Positions 9,034 to 18,188 are shown, counted from the first letter of the stretch. The stretch is 64,000 nucleotides of DNA from MED-G16 sp964467915 (GCA_964467915.1 CAYXSW010000004.1:1-64000), one strand, 5' to 3'. Numbers and translations are program-made. The notes: generated by a model from the letters alone, not told the origin.

Positions 9034-9738
9034 ATGAAACACAAAATTTTAATTTTTTTAATATTAATTAATTTTAACAGCTTCTCCCAAAATATAAATT
9101 TAGGATTAAGTGTTGGTACTGGATTATCAAGTCAGACTTTAAAAACCGAATCAAATTTTAATACCTCAGCAGGTGTGGCATGGAATACAGTTGGAGGTTT
9201 ACCATACAGAGTTGACTCATATCTTGGATACAATGCAGGTTTAATTCTAGAAGTATATTTTGATTTATCCTCAGATCACGTTGATGAAAAAATTATAAAT
9301 AGAAAAATTAGTTTAAAAACAGGTTTAAATTATTCCTCACAAGGAGTTACTGTTGAAGATGGTAATATGACAAGATTTGAAAATAATTTAGTATACCTAC
9401 AAATACCTATATTAATTGATTTTAAAATTCAAAAATTTAATTTTTTTATAGGTCCACAAATTCATTTATTACAAGACTTTTCTACAATTGAAACTCGTTC
9501 AAGCATTTTAAGTTCTAATGCTACTAGTCAAAACCCTTATTTTAAGTTTGAAAAAAAATATTATTTAGAAAATGATCCAAATTTTGTTTTTGGATTAGGT
9601 TATGAAATTTATGACGGACTATCATTACAATTAAAATCTTTGAGAAGTGTAAAAAACATTTCAAATATTGATGGAGAGGAATGGAAAAATAAGTCTTTTG
9701 AATTAACAGTTAATTATATACTAAATAACTTATTATGA
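9034..9738 (+). CDS. PorT-like outer-membrane beta-barrel protein
   Basis: 234 residues with a signal peptide (MKHKILIFLILINFNSFSQ) and alternating beta-strands with Gly and aromatic residues: NLGLSVGTGLSSQTL, KISLKTGLNYSSQGVTV, LVYLQIPILIDFKIQKFNFFIGPQIHLL, FVFGLGYEIYDGLSLQLKSL and a final ELTVNYILN. This is the usual 8-strand OMP layout of Bacteroidota. It ends in an ATGA overlap with the next gene, so it is translationally coupled to the one-TM protein. Its presence inside a sigma/anti-sigma operon suggests it may be a sensor or a target of the response. Confidence 0.8.
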   Translation: MKHKILIFLILINFNSFSQNINLGLSVGTGLSSQTLKTESNFNTSAGVAWNTVGGLPYRVDSYLGYNAGLILEVYFDLSSDHVDEKIINRKISLKTGLNYSSQGVTVEDGNMTRFENNLVYLQIPILIDFKIQKFNFFIGPQIHLLQDFSTIETRSSILSSNATSQNPYFKFEKKYYLENDPNFVFGLGYEIYDGLSLQLKSLRSVKNISNIDGEEWKNKSFELTVNYILNNLL

Positions 9739-10043
9739 ATAAAAAGTTAGAAAAGGTTTTAAACAGTGTAACAAACATTAAACAAGTAGAAACAAAACCA
9801 TATTTCTACTCTAGACTTATTTCTAAACTTGAAGATATTAACAGAAGTGAATTATTCTACTTAAAATATGAAAGGCCATTTTTAATTACGATGGTAATTT
9901 TACTTTTAGCTTTCAATTTTTTCTTTATTGCTAAAAACGATGATTCAGCATCAATAAATTCCTATACAATAACGGATATGGAAGAAATTTACTTTGAATC
10001 TAAAAAATCAGATATTATTAATTTTACATCAAATGAAGAATAA
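9735..10043 (+). CDS. One-TM protein, candidate anti-sigma factor
   Basis: 102 residues. A soluble N-terminal part (KLEKVLNSVTNIKQVETKPYFYSRLISKLED) precedes one TM helix at about 49-66 (PFLITMVILLLAFNFFFIA) and a short acidic tail. It lacks the Zn-binding HxxxCxxC of ZAS anti-sigma factors. Position and topology (cytoplasmic head, one TM, between an ECF sigma and a CpxP-like sensor) match the small anti-sigma-like proteins of many Bacteroidota operons. Function is inferred from context only. It overlaps both neighbours. Confidence 0.7.
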   Translation: MNKKLEKVLNSVTNIKQVETKPYFYSRLISKLEDINRSELFYLKYERPFLITMVILLLAFNFFFIAKNDDSASINSYTITDMEEIYFESKKSDIINFTSNEE

Positions 10044-10473
10044 ACTACAATATATAATAATAGGTGTTCTAATAATATCAAATCTCTTTTTCATGTTTAA
10101 TTCAAAAAAGAAAATGGATGGAAAAATAGATAATGGAGAGTTTAAGAGAGAGATGCACTATCTAAGAGAGAGAATTGGATATGATAAAGAACAATTAAAA
10201 TTAGCTAAAGAGGAGTACAAACGTTATAACTCAAAAAAAAGAGAGATTGAAAGAAGATTTAGAAGGTTTGATTTAATTATAATGGATGATTTATCAAATG
10301 ATACAGATAGTGATTCAATCAATATGGCTGACTATTACAATGTTGCAATAGAACTTAATAAAGAAAAGTTGGAACACTGGATTAAAATCAGAGAGATTGC
10401 TAATGAAGATCAAGTTAAAAAACTTGATAGTATTTGGTCCAGAATGAAAGAAAGAATCAGATCATCTAAATAA
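10033..10473 (+). CDS. CpxP/Spy-like periplasmic sensor
   Basis: 146 residues from ATG 10033, which is preferred to an upstream in-frame start at 9994 because it places a TM helix (LQYIIIGVLIISNLFFMF) right after the start and gives an 11-bp overlap with the previous gene. The rest is a long charged helical domain (HYLRERIGYDKEQLKLAKEEYKRY, EHWIKIREIANEDQVKKLDSIWSRMKER), as in the CnrX/CpxP/Spy-type heavy-metal sensor and chaperone families. It probably senses periplasmic stress and regulates the sigma factor through the one-TM protein. Confidence 0.75.
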   Translation: MKNKLQYIIIGVLIISNLFFMFNSKKKMDGKIDNGEFKREMHYLRERIGYDKEQLKLAKEEYKRYNSKKREIERRFRRFDLIIMDDLSNDTDSDSINMADYYNVAIELNKEKLEHWIKIREIANEDQVKKLDSIWSRMKERIRSSK

Positions 10474-10488
10474 ATTAATATAAATCAA

Positions 10489-10974
10489 ATGAAAATTGGT
10501 GTAATATCTGATACACACAACTATTTTCATGAAGATCTAAAGTTATATCTAAAAGAATGTGATGAAATTTGGCATGCAGGAGACATTGGAAATTTGGATA
10601 CATTAAAGAAGTTAGAAGAATTTAAAAAAATTAGAGGGGTCTTTGGAAATATTGATAATGATATAATTAGAAAAGAATTAGGTGAAATTCAAGTTTTTAC
10701 TATAGAAAACATAAAGGTTTTGATGATACATATAGCTAATAAACCACCAAAGTACAATAACAAAGTTAGAAAGTTGATTAATATAAATAAGCCAGATATT
10801 TTAATATGTGGCCATAGTCATATACTAAAAATAGAAAGAGATAAGGTTAATAATTTATTATATCTAAATCCTGGTGCTTGTGGCAGAGTTGGATTTCATA
10901 AGAGAAAAACGATTGTAAGGTTGCGTATTGAAAAAGGGAATATAGATCAATTAGAAGTTATAGAATTAAGCTAA
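10489..10974 (+). CDS. YfcE/MJ0936-type metallophosphoesterase
   Basis: 161 residues with the five calcineurin-like blocks: GVISDTHN, HAGDIG, GNIDND, MIHI and CGHSHI. Two divalent metals are bound by the Asp, His and Asn residues of these motifs. Family members hydrolyse phosphodiesters in the cytoplasm; the natural substrate is often unknown. It follows the CpxP-like gene by 15 bp and may be part of that transcript, though functional linkage is unclear. Its 3' end is only 2 bp from the opposed small basic protein gene. Confidence 0.9.
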   Translation: MKIGVISDTHNYFHEDLKLYLKECDEIWHAGDIGNLDTLKKLEEFKKIRGVFGNIDNDIIRKELGEIQVFTIENIKVLMIHIANKPPKYNNKVRKLININKPDILICGHSHILKIERDKVNNLLYLNPGACGRVGFHKRKTIVRLRIEKGNIDQLEVIELS

Positions 10975-10976
10975 TA

Positions 10977-11135
10977 CTACTTTTTTGTAGCTTTTTTTGC
11001 AAATTCCTTTTTGACTTCCTCTACATCAACGTTTTTAATTACAGGTTTAGCGTTTAGGCTTTTTATCACCTGCTTAGCTCTTTTTGCTTTAGAAACGTTT
11101 CTTCTTCCTTTTCTTTCTAATCTAGTAACTGCCAT
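10977..11135 (-). CDS. Small basic conserved protein, 52 residues
   Basis: The ORF from ATG 11135 reads MAVTRLERKGRRNVSKAKRA, then AKPVIKNVDVEEVKKEFAKK and a short Lys-rich tail. The composition (Arg/Lys at the N-terminus, then a short acidic/basic helix) suggests RNA or ribosome binding. I recall similar unannotated proteins in other Flavobacteria, but no function. It fills the space between the phosphoesterase and hisS, and its codon use looks coding: the frame is free of stops and the product is well ordered. Confidence 0.75.
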   Translation of the reverse strand: MAVTRLERKGRRNVSKAKRAKQVIKSLNAKPVIKNVDVEEVKKEFAKKATKK

Positions 11136-11185
11136 AGTAATAATTATTGGCGCAATTTAAATAAAAAATAATGTAAATCATTTGC

Positions 11186-11193
11186 TAGCTTTG
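11186..11193 (+). promoter_or_regulatory. Bacteroidota -7 element TAGCTTTG upstream of hisS
   Basis: A perfect TAnnTTTG match lies 17 bp before the GTG start of hisS. A convincing -33 TTTG at the expected distance is missing, so this is a partial promoter. Confidence 0.4.
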
Positions 11194-11210
11194 TAATAAA
11201 TTTTAAAAAA

Positions 11211-12554
11211 GTGAAAAAAATAAATCCATCTTTACCAAAAGGGACAAGAGACTTCGGACCAGAGGAAATGAAGAAGAGGAATTATGTTTTTAACATTTTC
11301 AGAAAAACATTTTCCTTATTCGGTTTTAATTCTATAGAGACACCTTCTCTCGAAAATATAGAAATCCTTAATGGAAAATATGGAGATGAAGGAGATAAAT
11401 TAATATTTAGAATTCTTAATTCAGGAGAATTTTTAAATAAAGTTGATAATATAAATGATTTATCCTCGTCAGAATTAAAAAACTACATTTCTAGCAAAGG
11501 TCTAAGATATGACCTGACTGTGCCTCTAGCTCGTTTTGTTAGTAGCAATAGAGAAAATATAACCTTACCATTCAAAAGATACCAAATACAAAAAGTTTGG
11601 AGGGCAGACAGACCTCAAAGAGGAAGATTTAGAGAGTTTTTTCAGTGTGATGTTGACTACATAGGATCAAAATCACTAGTTTGTGAAGCTGAAATAATCA
11701 AACTAGTTTATACAATATTTAAAAAACTAAATATTGATACTATAAAAATTAAGTTAAATAACAGGAAAATACTTACCGGTTTATCAGAAGTATTTAATTT
11801 TAGTGAAAAATTTAATCAATTCTGTATCCTAGTTGATAAAATTGATAAAATTGGTAAAGATCAGTTTCAAAATGAGCTCCAAAAATTAAATATTCCAGAA
11901 GAGACGAATAAAGAATTAATTAAAGTTTTATTTTTCCAAGGTTCTAATAAAGAGAAAGTTGATTTTATAAAATCAAAGTTATCAAAGTCAGAAACAGGTA
12001 TTAAAGGTTTAAATGAAATAGAACAACTATTAATTTTAGATGACAATTTTGAGTTTGACCTATGTTTAGCAAGAGGATTATCATATTACACATCTACCAT
12101 TTTTGAAGTAACCTCAAATAAAGAAAAAATTGGTAGTCTTTGTGGGGGTGGAAGATATGATGATTTGACTGAAGTTTTTGGTTACAAAGATATTTCTGGC
12201 ATAGGTATTTCTTTTGGAATTGAAAGAATTATTGAGGTAATGAATGATAGAAAATTATTTCCTGAAAAAATCATTTCATCTGATAAAGTACTTATAAGTT
12301 ACTTATCTGAAAAATATATAAAAAAATCTATTGAGATAGCTTCTAATATTCGTAAAGAGAATATTAGTGTTGATTTATATTCAGACAATGGAAAATTAAA
12401 AAAACAATTACAATATGCAAATAATAACAATATAACTAACGTTATCATTGTTGGAGAAGATGAAATAAAGTCAAAACTATATACGCTTAAAAATATGAAG
12501 AAGGGTACTCAAGAAAAATTAAGTATTGAAGAAATAATTTCTAAGTTATCTTGA
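11211..12554 (+). CDS. hisS: Histidine--tRNA ligase
   Basis: 447 residues, class II synthetase. Motifs seen: PSLPKGTRDFGPEEM at the N-terminus, motif 2 (YQIQKVWRADRPQRGRFREFFQCDVDYIG), the histidine-specific LARGLSYYTSTIFEV and motif 3 (GIGISFGIERI), with a C-terminal anticodon-binding domain. It charges tRNA-His with histidine in the cytoplasm. The start is GTG, and the N-terminus MKKINPSLPKGTRD matches the family. A -7 promoter element sits 17 bp upstream. Confidence 0.96.
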   Translation: MKKINPSLPKGTRDFGPEEMKKRNYVFNIFRKTFSLFGFNSIETPSLENIEILNGKYGDEGDKLIFRILNSGEFLNKVDNINDLSSSELKNYISSKGLRYDLTVPLARFVSSNRENITLPFKRYQIQKVWRADRPQRGRFREFFQCDVDYIGSKSLVCEAEIIKLVYTIFKKLNIDTIKIKLNNRKILTGLSEVFNFSEKFNQFCILVDKIDKIGKDQFQNELQKLNIPEETNKELIKVLFFQGSNKEKVDFIKSKLSKSETGIKGLNEIEQLLILDDNFEFDLCLARGLSYYTSTIFEVTSNKEKIGSLCGGGRYDDLTEVFGYKDISGIGISFGIERIIEVMNDRKLFPEKIISSDKVLISYLSEKYIKKSIEIASNIRKENISVDLYSDNGKLKKQLQYANNNNITNVIIVGEDEIKSKLYTLKNMKKGTQEKLSIEEIISKLS

Positions 12555-12563
12555 TAAATTTCA

Positions 12564-13910
12564 ATGATAAAAATTAAGTTAACTTTTGTATTTCTTTTAA
12601 TTTATTCTACTTCCTTATCTCAAACAAGTAATCTTGGTAGGTTTTCTATAAATCTAAAACAAGGCTGTATACCATTAGAGGTCGAGATTATTTCTGAAAA
12701 TTTAGATTCTTCAGTTACAGTTGTACAGTATGATTTTGATTATAATCTTACAAATAGCTTATTTAACCCTTCTGGGTCAAAATCAAATATCTATTCTGAT
12801 GCTGGTAAGTTCATTATTGCCCAAGCAATAAATCAAGATGGTGTTGAAAAAATAGATATTATAGAAATAGAGGCTTTTGAAAAAAAAGATTTAAATGTTG
12901 ACATTATAAATTGTTCAAGCAATTCATTAGAAATTAATATTGACGATAATTATTATGATAGTTACAAATTATTTATTAGAGGTAATTTTCATGAATATAT
13001 AAGTAATGGAACAAACATATTGGATTATTCAGGGTTATTAGATAGTAATAATTCTGTTGAGGGATATATTATTGGTGTTTTTGATGATAATGAAAAAAAC
13101 TGCTCTAAATATAATTTTAAAGTTGTACCTGTAAATAATAATATTACAAATATTATTGATTCGGTAGCTTTATCTGATGACAAAACAAAATTCGATTTGA
13201 TTTACAACCCTGAAAAAAGTACATATTATGAAATATTAATTGATAACAACCTTGACTCAATATACTTTACACCTTCATTTCTATATTTCAACCACTCAAC
13301 ATTAGATTTTTTAAACAAAAGCTTTAATCAAAGGTGTATAAAAATTATCAAAAAATATGGATGTGGTGAACCTGAGATTGAGGATGAAATCTGCTTAATT
13401 TATTTGAATGCATTTGAAAATGATAATGGCATTAATATAGAGTTTAATTCTAATGATAAATATGATTCTATTGCCATTTATAGAGATGATGTAATAATTC
13501 ATACTACATATCAAGATGAAAATAAATTAACTGATAATAACGGTATTATTAAAAATAAAGAATATTGTTACCAAGTTGTCGGATATAAATCAAATAAAAA
13601 ATCTTTATCAAATAAGTTCTGTTTAATAAGTAATAATAATTATAATCCCATACCTATACCCAATGCATTTTCACCTAACAATGACGGATTAAATGATGTT
13701 TTTAAACCTTTTTACTCCAATGTTAGTGGATATAAAATGTATATATTTAACAAATTTGGTGAAAAAGTTTTTGAAAGTAATGATATAAATATAGGATGGG
13801 ATGGTTATTTTAAAGGAAAAATAATTCAAGATTCTTATGTATATAAAATAGAGTTCAATAAAGACAATGAACAAGTTTATATAAATGGTAAATTTTTGTT
13901 AATTAAATAA
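12564..13910 (+). CDS. Secreted protein with T9SS type B (gliding motility-associated) sorting domain
   Basis: 448 residues with a signal peptide (about 1-19, TFVFLLIYSTSLSQ). The C-terminus carries the type B sorting domain: IPNAFSPNNDGLNDVFKPF, then YKMYIFNKFGEKVFES, WDGYFKG and a final strand, so export through the type IX secretion system to the cell surface is expected. The middle is beta-rich with Cys pairs, consistent with PKD- or fibronectin-like domains, but no enzyme motif is visible. It follows hisS by 9 bp and precedes ybaB by 6 bp. Confidence 0.88.
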   Translation: MIKIKLTFVFLLIYSTSLSQTSNLGRFSINLKQGCIPLEVEIISENLDSSVTVVQYDFDYNLTNSLFNPSGSKSNIYSDAGKFIIAQAINQDGVEKIDIIEIEAFEKKDLNVDIINCSSNSLEINIDDNYYDSYKLFIRGNFHEYISNGTNILDYSGLLDSNNSVEGYIIGVFDDNEKNCSKYNFKVVPVNNNITNIIDSVALSDDKTKFDLIYNPEKSTYYEILIDNNLDSIYFTPSFLYFNHSTLDFLNKSFNQRCIKIIKKYGCGEPEIEDEICLIYLNAFENDNGINIEFNSNDKYDSIAIYRDDVIIHTTYQDENKLTDNNGIIKNKEYCYQVVGYKSNKKSLSNKFCLISNNNYNPIPIPNAFSPNNDGLNDVFKPFYSNVSGYKMYIFNKFGEKVFESNDINIGWDGYFKGKIIQDSYVYKIEFNKDNEQVYINGKFLLIK

Positions 13911-13916
13911 GTTAAT

Positions 13917-14246
13917 ATGTTTGACATGATGAAAATGATGGGCAAAATTAAAGAGGCTCAAGAAAAAATGAAACTCGTTAAAGAAGAACTGGATCAAATT
14001 AAGATAAAATCGGAATCTGGTGCAGGACTTGTTAAAGTACACATAAACGGTAAAAAAGAAGTAATTTCTATTGATATAGATGAAAGTATTTTAAATGAAA
14101 GGGACATGGTTCAAGACTTAGTAGTTGCTGCTATAAATAAAGGATTAAAAGAAATTGACATTAAAATTCAAAACCATATGAAAGAAAAGACTGGAGATAT
14201 AATACCTAATATTCCAGGTTTTGATATGGGAAATCTATTTAAATGA
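13917..14246 (+). CDS. YbaB/EbfC family nucleoid-associated protein
   Basis: 109 residues, the family's usual size. It starts MFDMMKMMGKIKEAQEKMK with the long helix, then a beta-turn (GAGLVKVHINGKKEVISIDID) and a second helix (LVVAAINKGLKEI). It forms a DNA-binding dimer of the YbaB fold. Its ATGA stop overlaps the start of the next gene, so translation is coupled to the glycosyltransferase gene. Synteny with recR/dnaX, common elsewhere, is not seen here. Confidence 0.92.
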   Translation: MFDMMKMMGKIKEAQEKMKLVKEELDQIKIKSESGAGLVKVHINGKKEVISIDIDESILNERDMVQDLVVAAINKGLKEIDIKIQNHMKEKTGDIIPNIPGFDMGNLFK

Positions 14247-15259
14247 TTAAATCAGAAAAAAGAATTTCTATAGCAATATTAAATTACAATGGAGAAAAAT
14301 ATTTAGAGAAATTTTTACCGTCTGTAATTAAATATTCAGACAAAAAACTTTCCTCAATTTATGTTATTGATAATAATTCTTCTGATGATTCTATCTCATT
14401 AATTAGAAAAAATTTCCCTTCAGTAAAAATTATTCTAAATAAAAAAAATTATGGGTATGCCAAAGGATATAATCTCGGGTTAAAAAAAATAAAATCTGAT
14501 TATCTAATACTAATAAATAATGACGTAGAAGTTAGTAAAAATTGGTTAGTTCCTATGTTTCATTCAATGGAAGAAAATAACAATATAGGATCGTGTCAAC
14601 CCAAGATATTATCTTATAAAAATAAAAGTTCATTTGAATATGCAGGAGCATCTGGTGGATATATTGATTTTTTAGGATATCCGTACTGCAGAGGAAGAAT
14701 TTTTAATACTGTAGAATTAGATAAGGGACAGTACGATTCATCAAAAGAAATTTTTTGGTCTTCAGGGGCATGCATTATGATTAGAAATGAATTGTTTAAA
14801 GATTTGGGAGGCTTTGATGAAACTTTTTATGCGCACATGGAAGAAATAGATTTATGCTGGAGGATACAAAGGGTCGGTTTAAAAAATTATTGTTTTCCAA
14901 AAAGTGTAGTATATCATCTAGGTGGAGGTACACTAAATTATAATAATCCAAAAAAAACATTCTTAAACTTTAGAAATAACCTCATAATGATTACTAAGAA
15001 TGAACCTCTAATGTCAATTATAATAAAGTTGCCTATAAGATTATTTCTAGATTTTTTTGCCAGTATTTACCTTTTAATAAAAAATAAGTCTTTAATACAT
15101 TTGCTAGAAGTTATAAAAGCCTATATCTCATTTATATTGAAGTTCCCCCAGTTATTATTTAAAAGGAAAAATACAAAAATGAACTCAATCAAAATGAGTA
15201 AAAGTATTATTCCATTGGAATATTACTTGAGAGGGAAAAAAAGGTTTAGTGATTTATAG
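14243..15259 (+). CDS. Family 2 glycosyltransferase
   Basis: 338 residues. GT-A fold motifs: ISIAILNYNGEKYLEKFL at the start, VIDNNSSDDS for the nucleotide and LILINNDVEVS with the metal-binding Asp, then AHMEEIDLCWRIQRVG, the typical acceptor region of rhamnosyl/dTDP-sugar-type GT2 enzymes. A hydrophobic C-terminal segment (LIMITKN, LPIRLFLDFFASIYLLI) suggests membrane association. It likely adds a sugar to a lipid-linked or surface glycan; donor and acceptor are not readable. It is coupled to ybaB by a 4-bp overlap. Confidence 0.9.
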   Translation: MIKSEKRISIAILNYNGEKYLEKFLPSVIKYSDKKLSSIYVIDNNSSDDSISLIRKNFPSVKIILNKKNYGYAKGYNLGLKKIKSDYLILINNDVEVSKNWLVPMFHSMEENNNIGSCQPKILSYKNKSSFEYAGASGGYIDFLGYPYCRGRIFNTVELDKGQYDSSKEIFWSSGACIMIRNELFKDLGGFDETFYAHMEEIDLCWRIQRVGLKNYCFPKSVVYHLGGGTLNYNNPKKTFLNFRNNLIMITKNEPLMSIIIKLPIRLFLDFFASIYLLIKNKSLIHLLEVIKAYISFILKFPQLLFKRKNTKMNSIKMSKSIIPLEYYLRGKKRFSDL

Positions 15260-15289
15260 TGATTTATTCTCAATATTGATAAAAATATG

Positions 15290-15297
15290 TATTTTTG
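15290..15297 (+). promoter_or_regulatory. -7 element TATTTTTG upstream of the OmpA/TPR lipoprotein
   Basis: A TAnnTTTG match lies 44 bp before the ATG at 15341. No good -33 TTTG is found at 17-23 bp, so it is only partly supported. Confidence 0.35.
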
Positions 15298-15340
15298 TTC
15301 CTTAAGTAAAAGCTTAATTAAGAACTTATAATTATTAAAC

Positions 15341-17146
15341 ATGAAAAATATTAATATTTTAAATTTAGTTTTTGTTGTATTATTTACAATATCTGCATGT
15401 AATCCGCTTAAGAAAATGGTAGAATTGTCTAAACAACAACAAATAAAAGTAAATCCTAATCCAATTGAATTATCTGGATCAAAAGTATCTTTTGATGTAG
15501 AGTCAACTCTTCCAAAGGGTATGTTACCAAAAGGGACTAGTTATACATTGAATTTTAATTTTGAAGGAACAGATGTTGGATCTATGGAATTCATAGCGTC
15601 TGACTACCCGAACAGTACTTCTTCAACATCTAAATCTACTAAAACATTATCTGTACCATATAATAGTTCAGTAATGGGAGGAACACCTGGAAAATTGTCT
15701 GTAGTTGGTACTGCAAAAGTTGTAGTAACAGGTAAAAGTTTAGATACAGAATCTAATGATGTAGCTGATGGGGTAAATAGAACTATAACTTTTACTAGAG
15801 CAAGTCAGATTCCTACACCAAAAGCATATCCTGGATATACTGATGCTGAAGAAACTGAAGTAACTTCTGTAGACTTCTACTTTAACCAAGGAAGTTCTTT
15901 TCTAAGAGGTTCAGAGAAGAAAAGTGATAGAGGAGAACAATTTGCTGCATTTGTTGCTGAAAAAAATATAACTAAAGGTGTAAATATAACTGGAGCACAC
16001 TCACCAGAAGGTTCTACAAAAGTAAATGAAACACTTGCAGGAAAAAGAGCGGATGCTATTGAAAAATATTATAGAGCTCAAATGGACAAATATGATTATA
16101 AAGATGAAGCAGAATCTATAGGATTTGATTTAGTTCCAGTAGTAGAAAATTGGGATGGTTTAAGAAGAGCTCTAAGAGGTTCAAGTTCACTTTCAAGAAC
16201 AGAGAGATCTCAGATTTCATCTATAATTAATGGTGGAGGATCATTTGTAGATAAAGAAAAATCATTGTCTAAATTGAGTTTTTATAAGACTTTAATGAAG
16301 GAAATTTATCCTGACCTTAGAACATCTAGAACAGAGGTTGTAACGGTTATCGAAAAGAAACCTAACAATGAGATTCTTGCAATAGCTCAAAATATAGTAT
16401 CTGGAGAAGCTTCTTCAGATGCATTATCACATGGTGAATTATTATTTGCTGCTGGTTTAACTCCTGACCTTAAAGAAAAAGCTTCAATATATGGCGCTGC
16501 TGTTAAATGGGGAGGAACATGGCAAGCTCATAATGATTTTGGATCTATACATATACAACTTGCAAGGGAGGAGGAAGAAGGATCTGAGGCTCAACTTAAA
16601 TTATTAGAAGCTGGTAAAACTCAATTAGATATTTCTAATACTAAAAATGAAAACGCTGAAGCACATTTAAATTTAGCTGCAATTGCAGCAATGCAATACG
16701 ATTGGACTCTTGCTAATGAGCATATCAATAAAGCTGCTGGTTTAGACCTTACTTATGCTGAGGGAAGATACAATATGGCTAAAGGAACAATTTTAATTCC
16801 TCTTGGTGATTATGAAAACGCTTTAAATCATCTGAATAAAGTAGGAGAAAGAGGTTGGGCAAAGTGGAGAAAAGGTATTGTTCAACTAATGTCATATAAT
16901 TTTGACGAAGCTAAAAAAGAGATGGCAGCACTAAGAAAACAATTCAAAGAGAGTGATTGGAAAGAAAACGGAGGGATTGATTATATTCATGCAATTATAT
17001 CAGCAAGAGAAGGTGATTCAAATGCTGTAGCCGAAAACCTTAAAACTGCTTTATCAAAAGATGAAGATGGGTTGTTAAAGGAAAGACTTGTCAATGATGT
17101 TGAATTCTTAAATTACTCTGATGCAGTAAATGCTGCAATGAATTAA
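15341..17146 (+). CDS. Large lipoprotein with OmpA-like domain and TPR repeats
   Basis: 601 residues. A lipobox (VLFTISAC, Cys about 20) is followed by a beta-rich region (VNPNPIELSGSKVSFDVES), then an OmpA-like block (SVDFYFNQGSSFLRG, INITGAHSPEGSTKVNETLAGKRADAIEKYY) that could bind peptidoglycan, and a helical TPR region to the end (AEAHLNLAAIAAMQYDWTLANEHINKA, YAEGRYNMAKGTILIPLGDYENALNHL). It is probably an outer-membrane lipoprotein linking the envelope to peptidoglycan. Its better codon use and strong terminator suggest high expression. It is not a confident PorE match. Confidence 0.85.
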   Translation: MKNINILNLVFVVLFTISACNPLKKMVELSKQQQIKVNPNPIELSGSKVSFDVESTLPKGMLPKGTSYTLNFNFEGTDVGSMEFIASDYPNSTSSTSKSTKTLSVPYNSSVMGGTPGKLSVVGTAKVVVTGKSLDTESNDVADGVNRTITFTRASQIPTPKAYPGYTDAEETEVTSVDFYFNQGSSFLRGSEKKSDRGEQFAAFVAEKNITKGVNITGAHSPEGSTKVNETLAGKRADAIEKYYRAQMDKYDYKDEAESIGFDLVPVVENWDGLRRALRGSSSLSRTERSQISSIINGGGSFVDKEKSLSKLSFYKTLMKEIYPDLRTSRTEVVTVIEKKPNNEILAIAQNIVSGEASSDALSHGELLFAAGLTPDLKEKASIYGAAVKWGGTWQAHNDFGSIHIQLAREEEEGSEAQLKLLEAGKTQLDISNTKNENAEAHLNLAAIAAMQYDWTLANEHINKAAGLDLTYAEGRYNMAKGTILIPLGDYENALNHLNKVGERGWAKWRKGIVQLMSYNFDEAKKEMAALRKQFKESDWKENGGIDYIHAIISAREGDSNAVAENLKTALSKDEDGLLKERLVNDVEFLNYSDAVNAAMN

Positions 17147-17168
17147 AATTTTTATTATTTTTTAAATT

Positions 17169-17197
17169 AAAGGCCTCTAAATTAGAGGCCTTTTTTT
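17169..17197 (+). terminator. Rho-independent terminator
   Basis: The stem AAAGGCCTCT/AGAGGCCTTT with loop AAATT is followed by a run of seven T. It closes the OmpA/TPR lipoprotein gene and lies only 14 bp before the pdhB start. Confidence 0.93.
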
Positions 17198-17210
17198 ATT
17201 TTTGCACCAG

Positions 17211-18188
17211 ATGAGAGAAATACAATTTAGAGAAGCACTTAGAGAAGCAATGGTTGAAGAAATGAGATTAGATAAAAGTGTTTATTTAATTGGAGAAGAA
17301 GTTGCTGAATATAATGGAGCCTATAAAGTTAGCTTAGGAATGCTCGAAGAATTTGGGGCTGAAAGAGTAATAGACACACCTATAGCTGAAACTGGATTCA
17401 GTGGACTTGGAGTTGGATCAGCCATGAATGGTCTTCGTCCAATAGTTGAATTTATGACTTTCAATTTTTCATTAGTAGCTATTGACCAAATTATTAATGG
17501 TGCGGCTAAAATGTATCAAATGTCTGGAGGTCAATTTAATATTCCAATAGTCTTCAGAGGACCTACAGGTAATGCAGGACAATTAGGTGCTCAACATTCT
17601 CAAAATTTTGAGAATTGGTATGCGAATACCCCAGGTTTAAAGGTTGTAATTCCTTCAAATCCTTACGATGCTAAAGGTTTATTAAAAACTTCAATTAGAG
17701 ATGATGATCCGGTAATATTTATGGAGTCAGAACTTATGTATGGAGATAAGGGACAAGTACCTGAAGAAGAATACCTAATCCCAATAGGAAAATCTAATCT
17801 GGTTCATGAGGGGAAAGACGTAACTTTAGTATCATTTGGTAAAATGATGAAAGTTGCTGAAGAAGCTTACAATGCTGCATCAAAAGAAAATATTGATGTT
17901 GAATTAATTGACTTAAGATCAGTAAGACCTATTGACTATGATAGTATTATTAATTCTGTTAAAAAGACAAATCGTTTGGTAATCATAGAAGAAGCATGGC
18001 CTCTAGCCTCAATTTCCTCAGAAATAAGTCATCACATTCAAAGGTTTGCATTCGATTATCTTGATGCACCAGTTCATAGAGTAACATGTGAAGATGTTCC
18101 ATTTCATTACGCTCCAACTCTAATAAAAGAAATTATCCCGAGTGTTGATAAGGCAATGAAAGCAATTAAAGCAGTAACTTATAAATAA
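17211..18188 (+). CDS. pdhB: Pyruvate dehydrogenase E1 component, beta subunit
   Basis: 325 residues. The true start is ATG 17211 (MREIQFREALREAMVEEM), not the in-frame TTG at 17202. Motifs GEEVAEYNGAYKVSLGMLEEFG, DTPIAETGFSGLGVGSAM, VFRGPTGNAGQLGAQHSQ and IEEAWPLASISSEIS are characteristic of the beta subunit that pairs with a separate alpha chain. Together with E2 and E3 it converts pyruvate to acetyl-CoA. No pdhA lies in the window; in Bacteroidota pdhA is usually elsewhere. It abuts ffh tail to tail. Confidence 0.95.
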   Translation: MREIQFREALREAMVEEMRLDKSVYLIGEEVAEYNGAYKVSLGMLEEFGAERVIDTPIAETGFSGLGVGSAMNGLRPIVEFMTFNFSLVAIDQIINGAAKMYQMSGGQFNIPIVFRGPTGNAGQLGAQHSQNFENWYANTPGLKVVIPSNPYDAKGLLKTSIRDDDPVIFMESELMYGDKGQVPEEEYLIPIGKSNLVHEGKDVTLVSFGKMMKVAEEAYNAASKENIDVELIDLRSVRPIDYDSIINSVKKTNRLVIIEEAWPLASISSEISHHIQRFAFDYLDAPVHRVTCEDVPFHYAPTLIKEIIPSVDKAMKAIKAVTYK

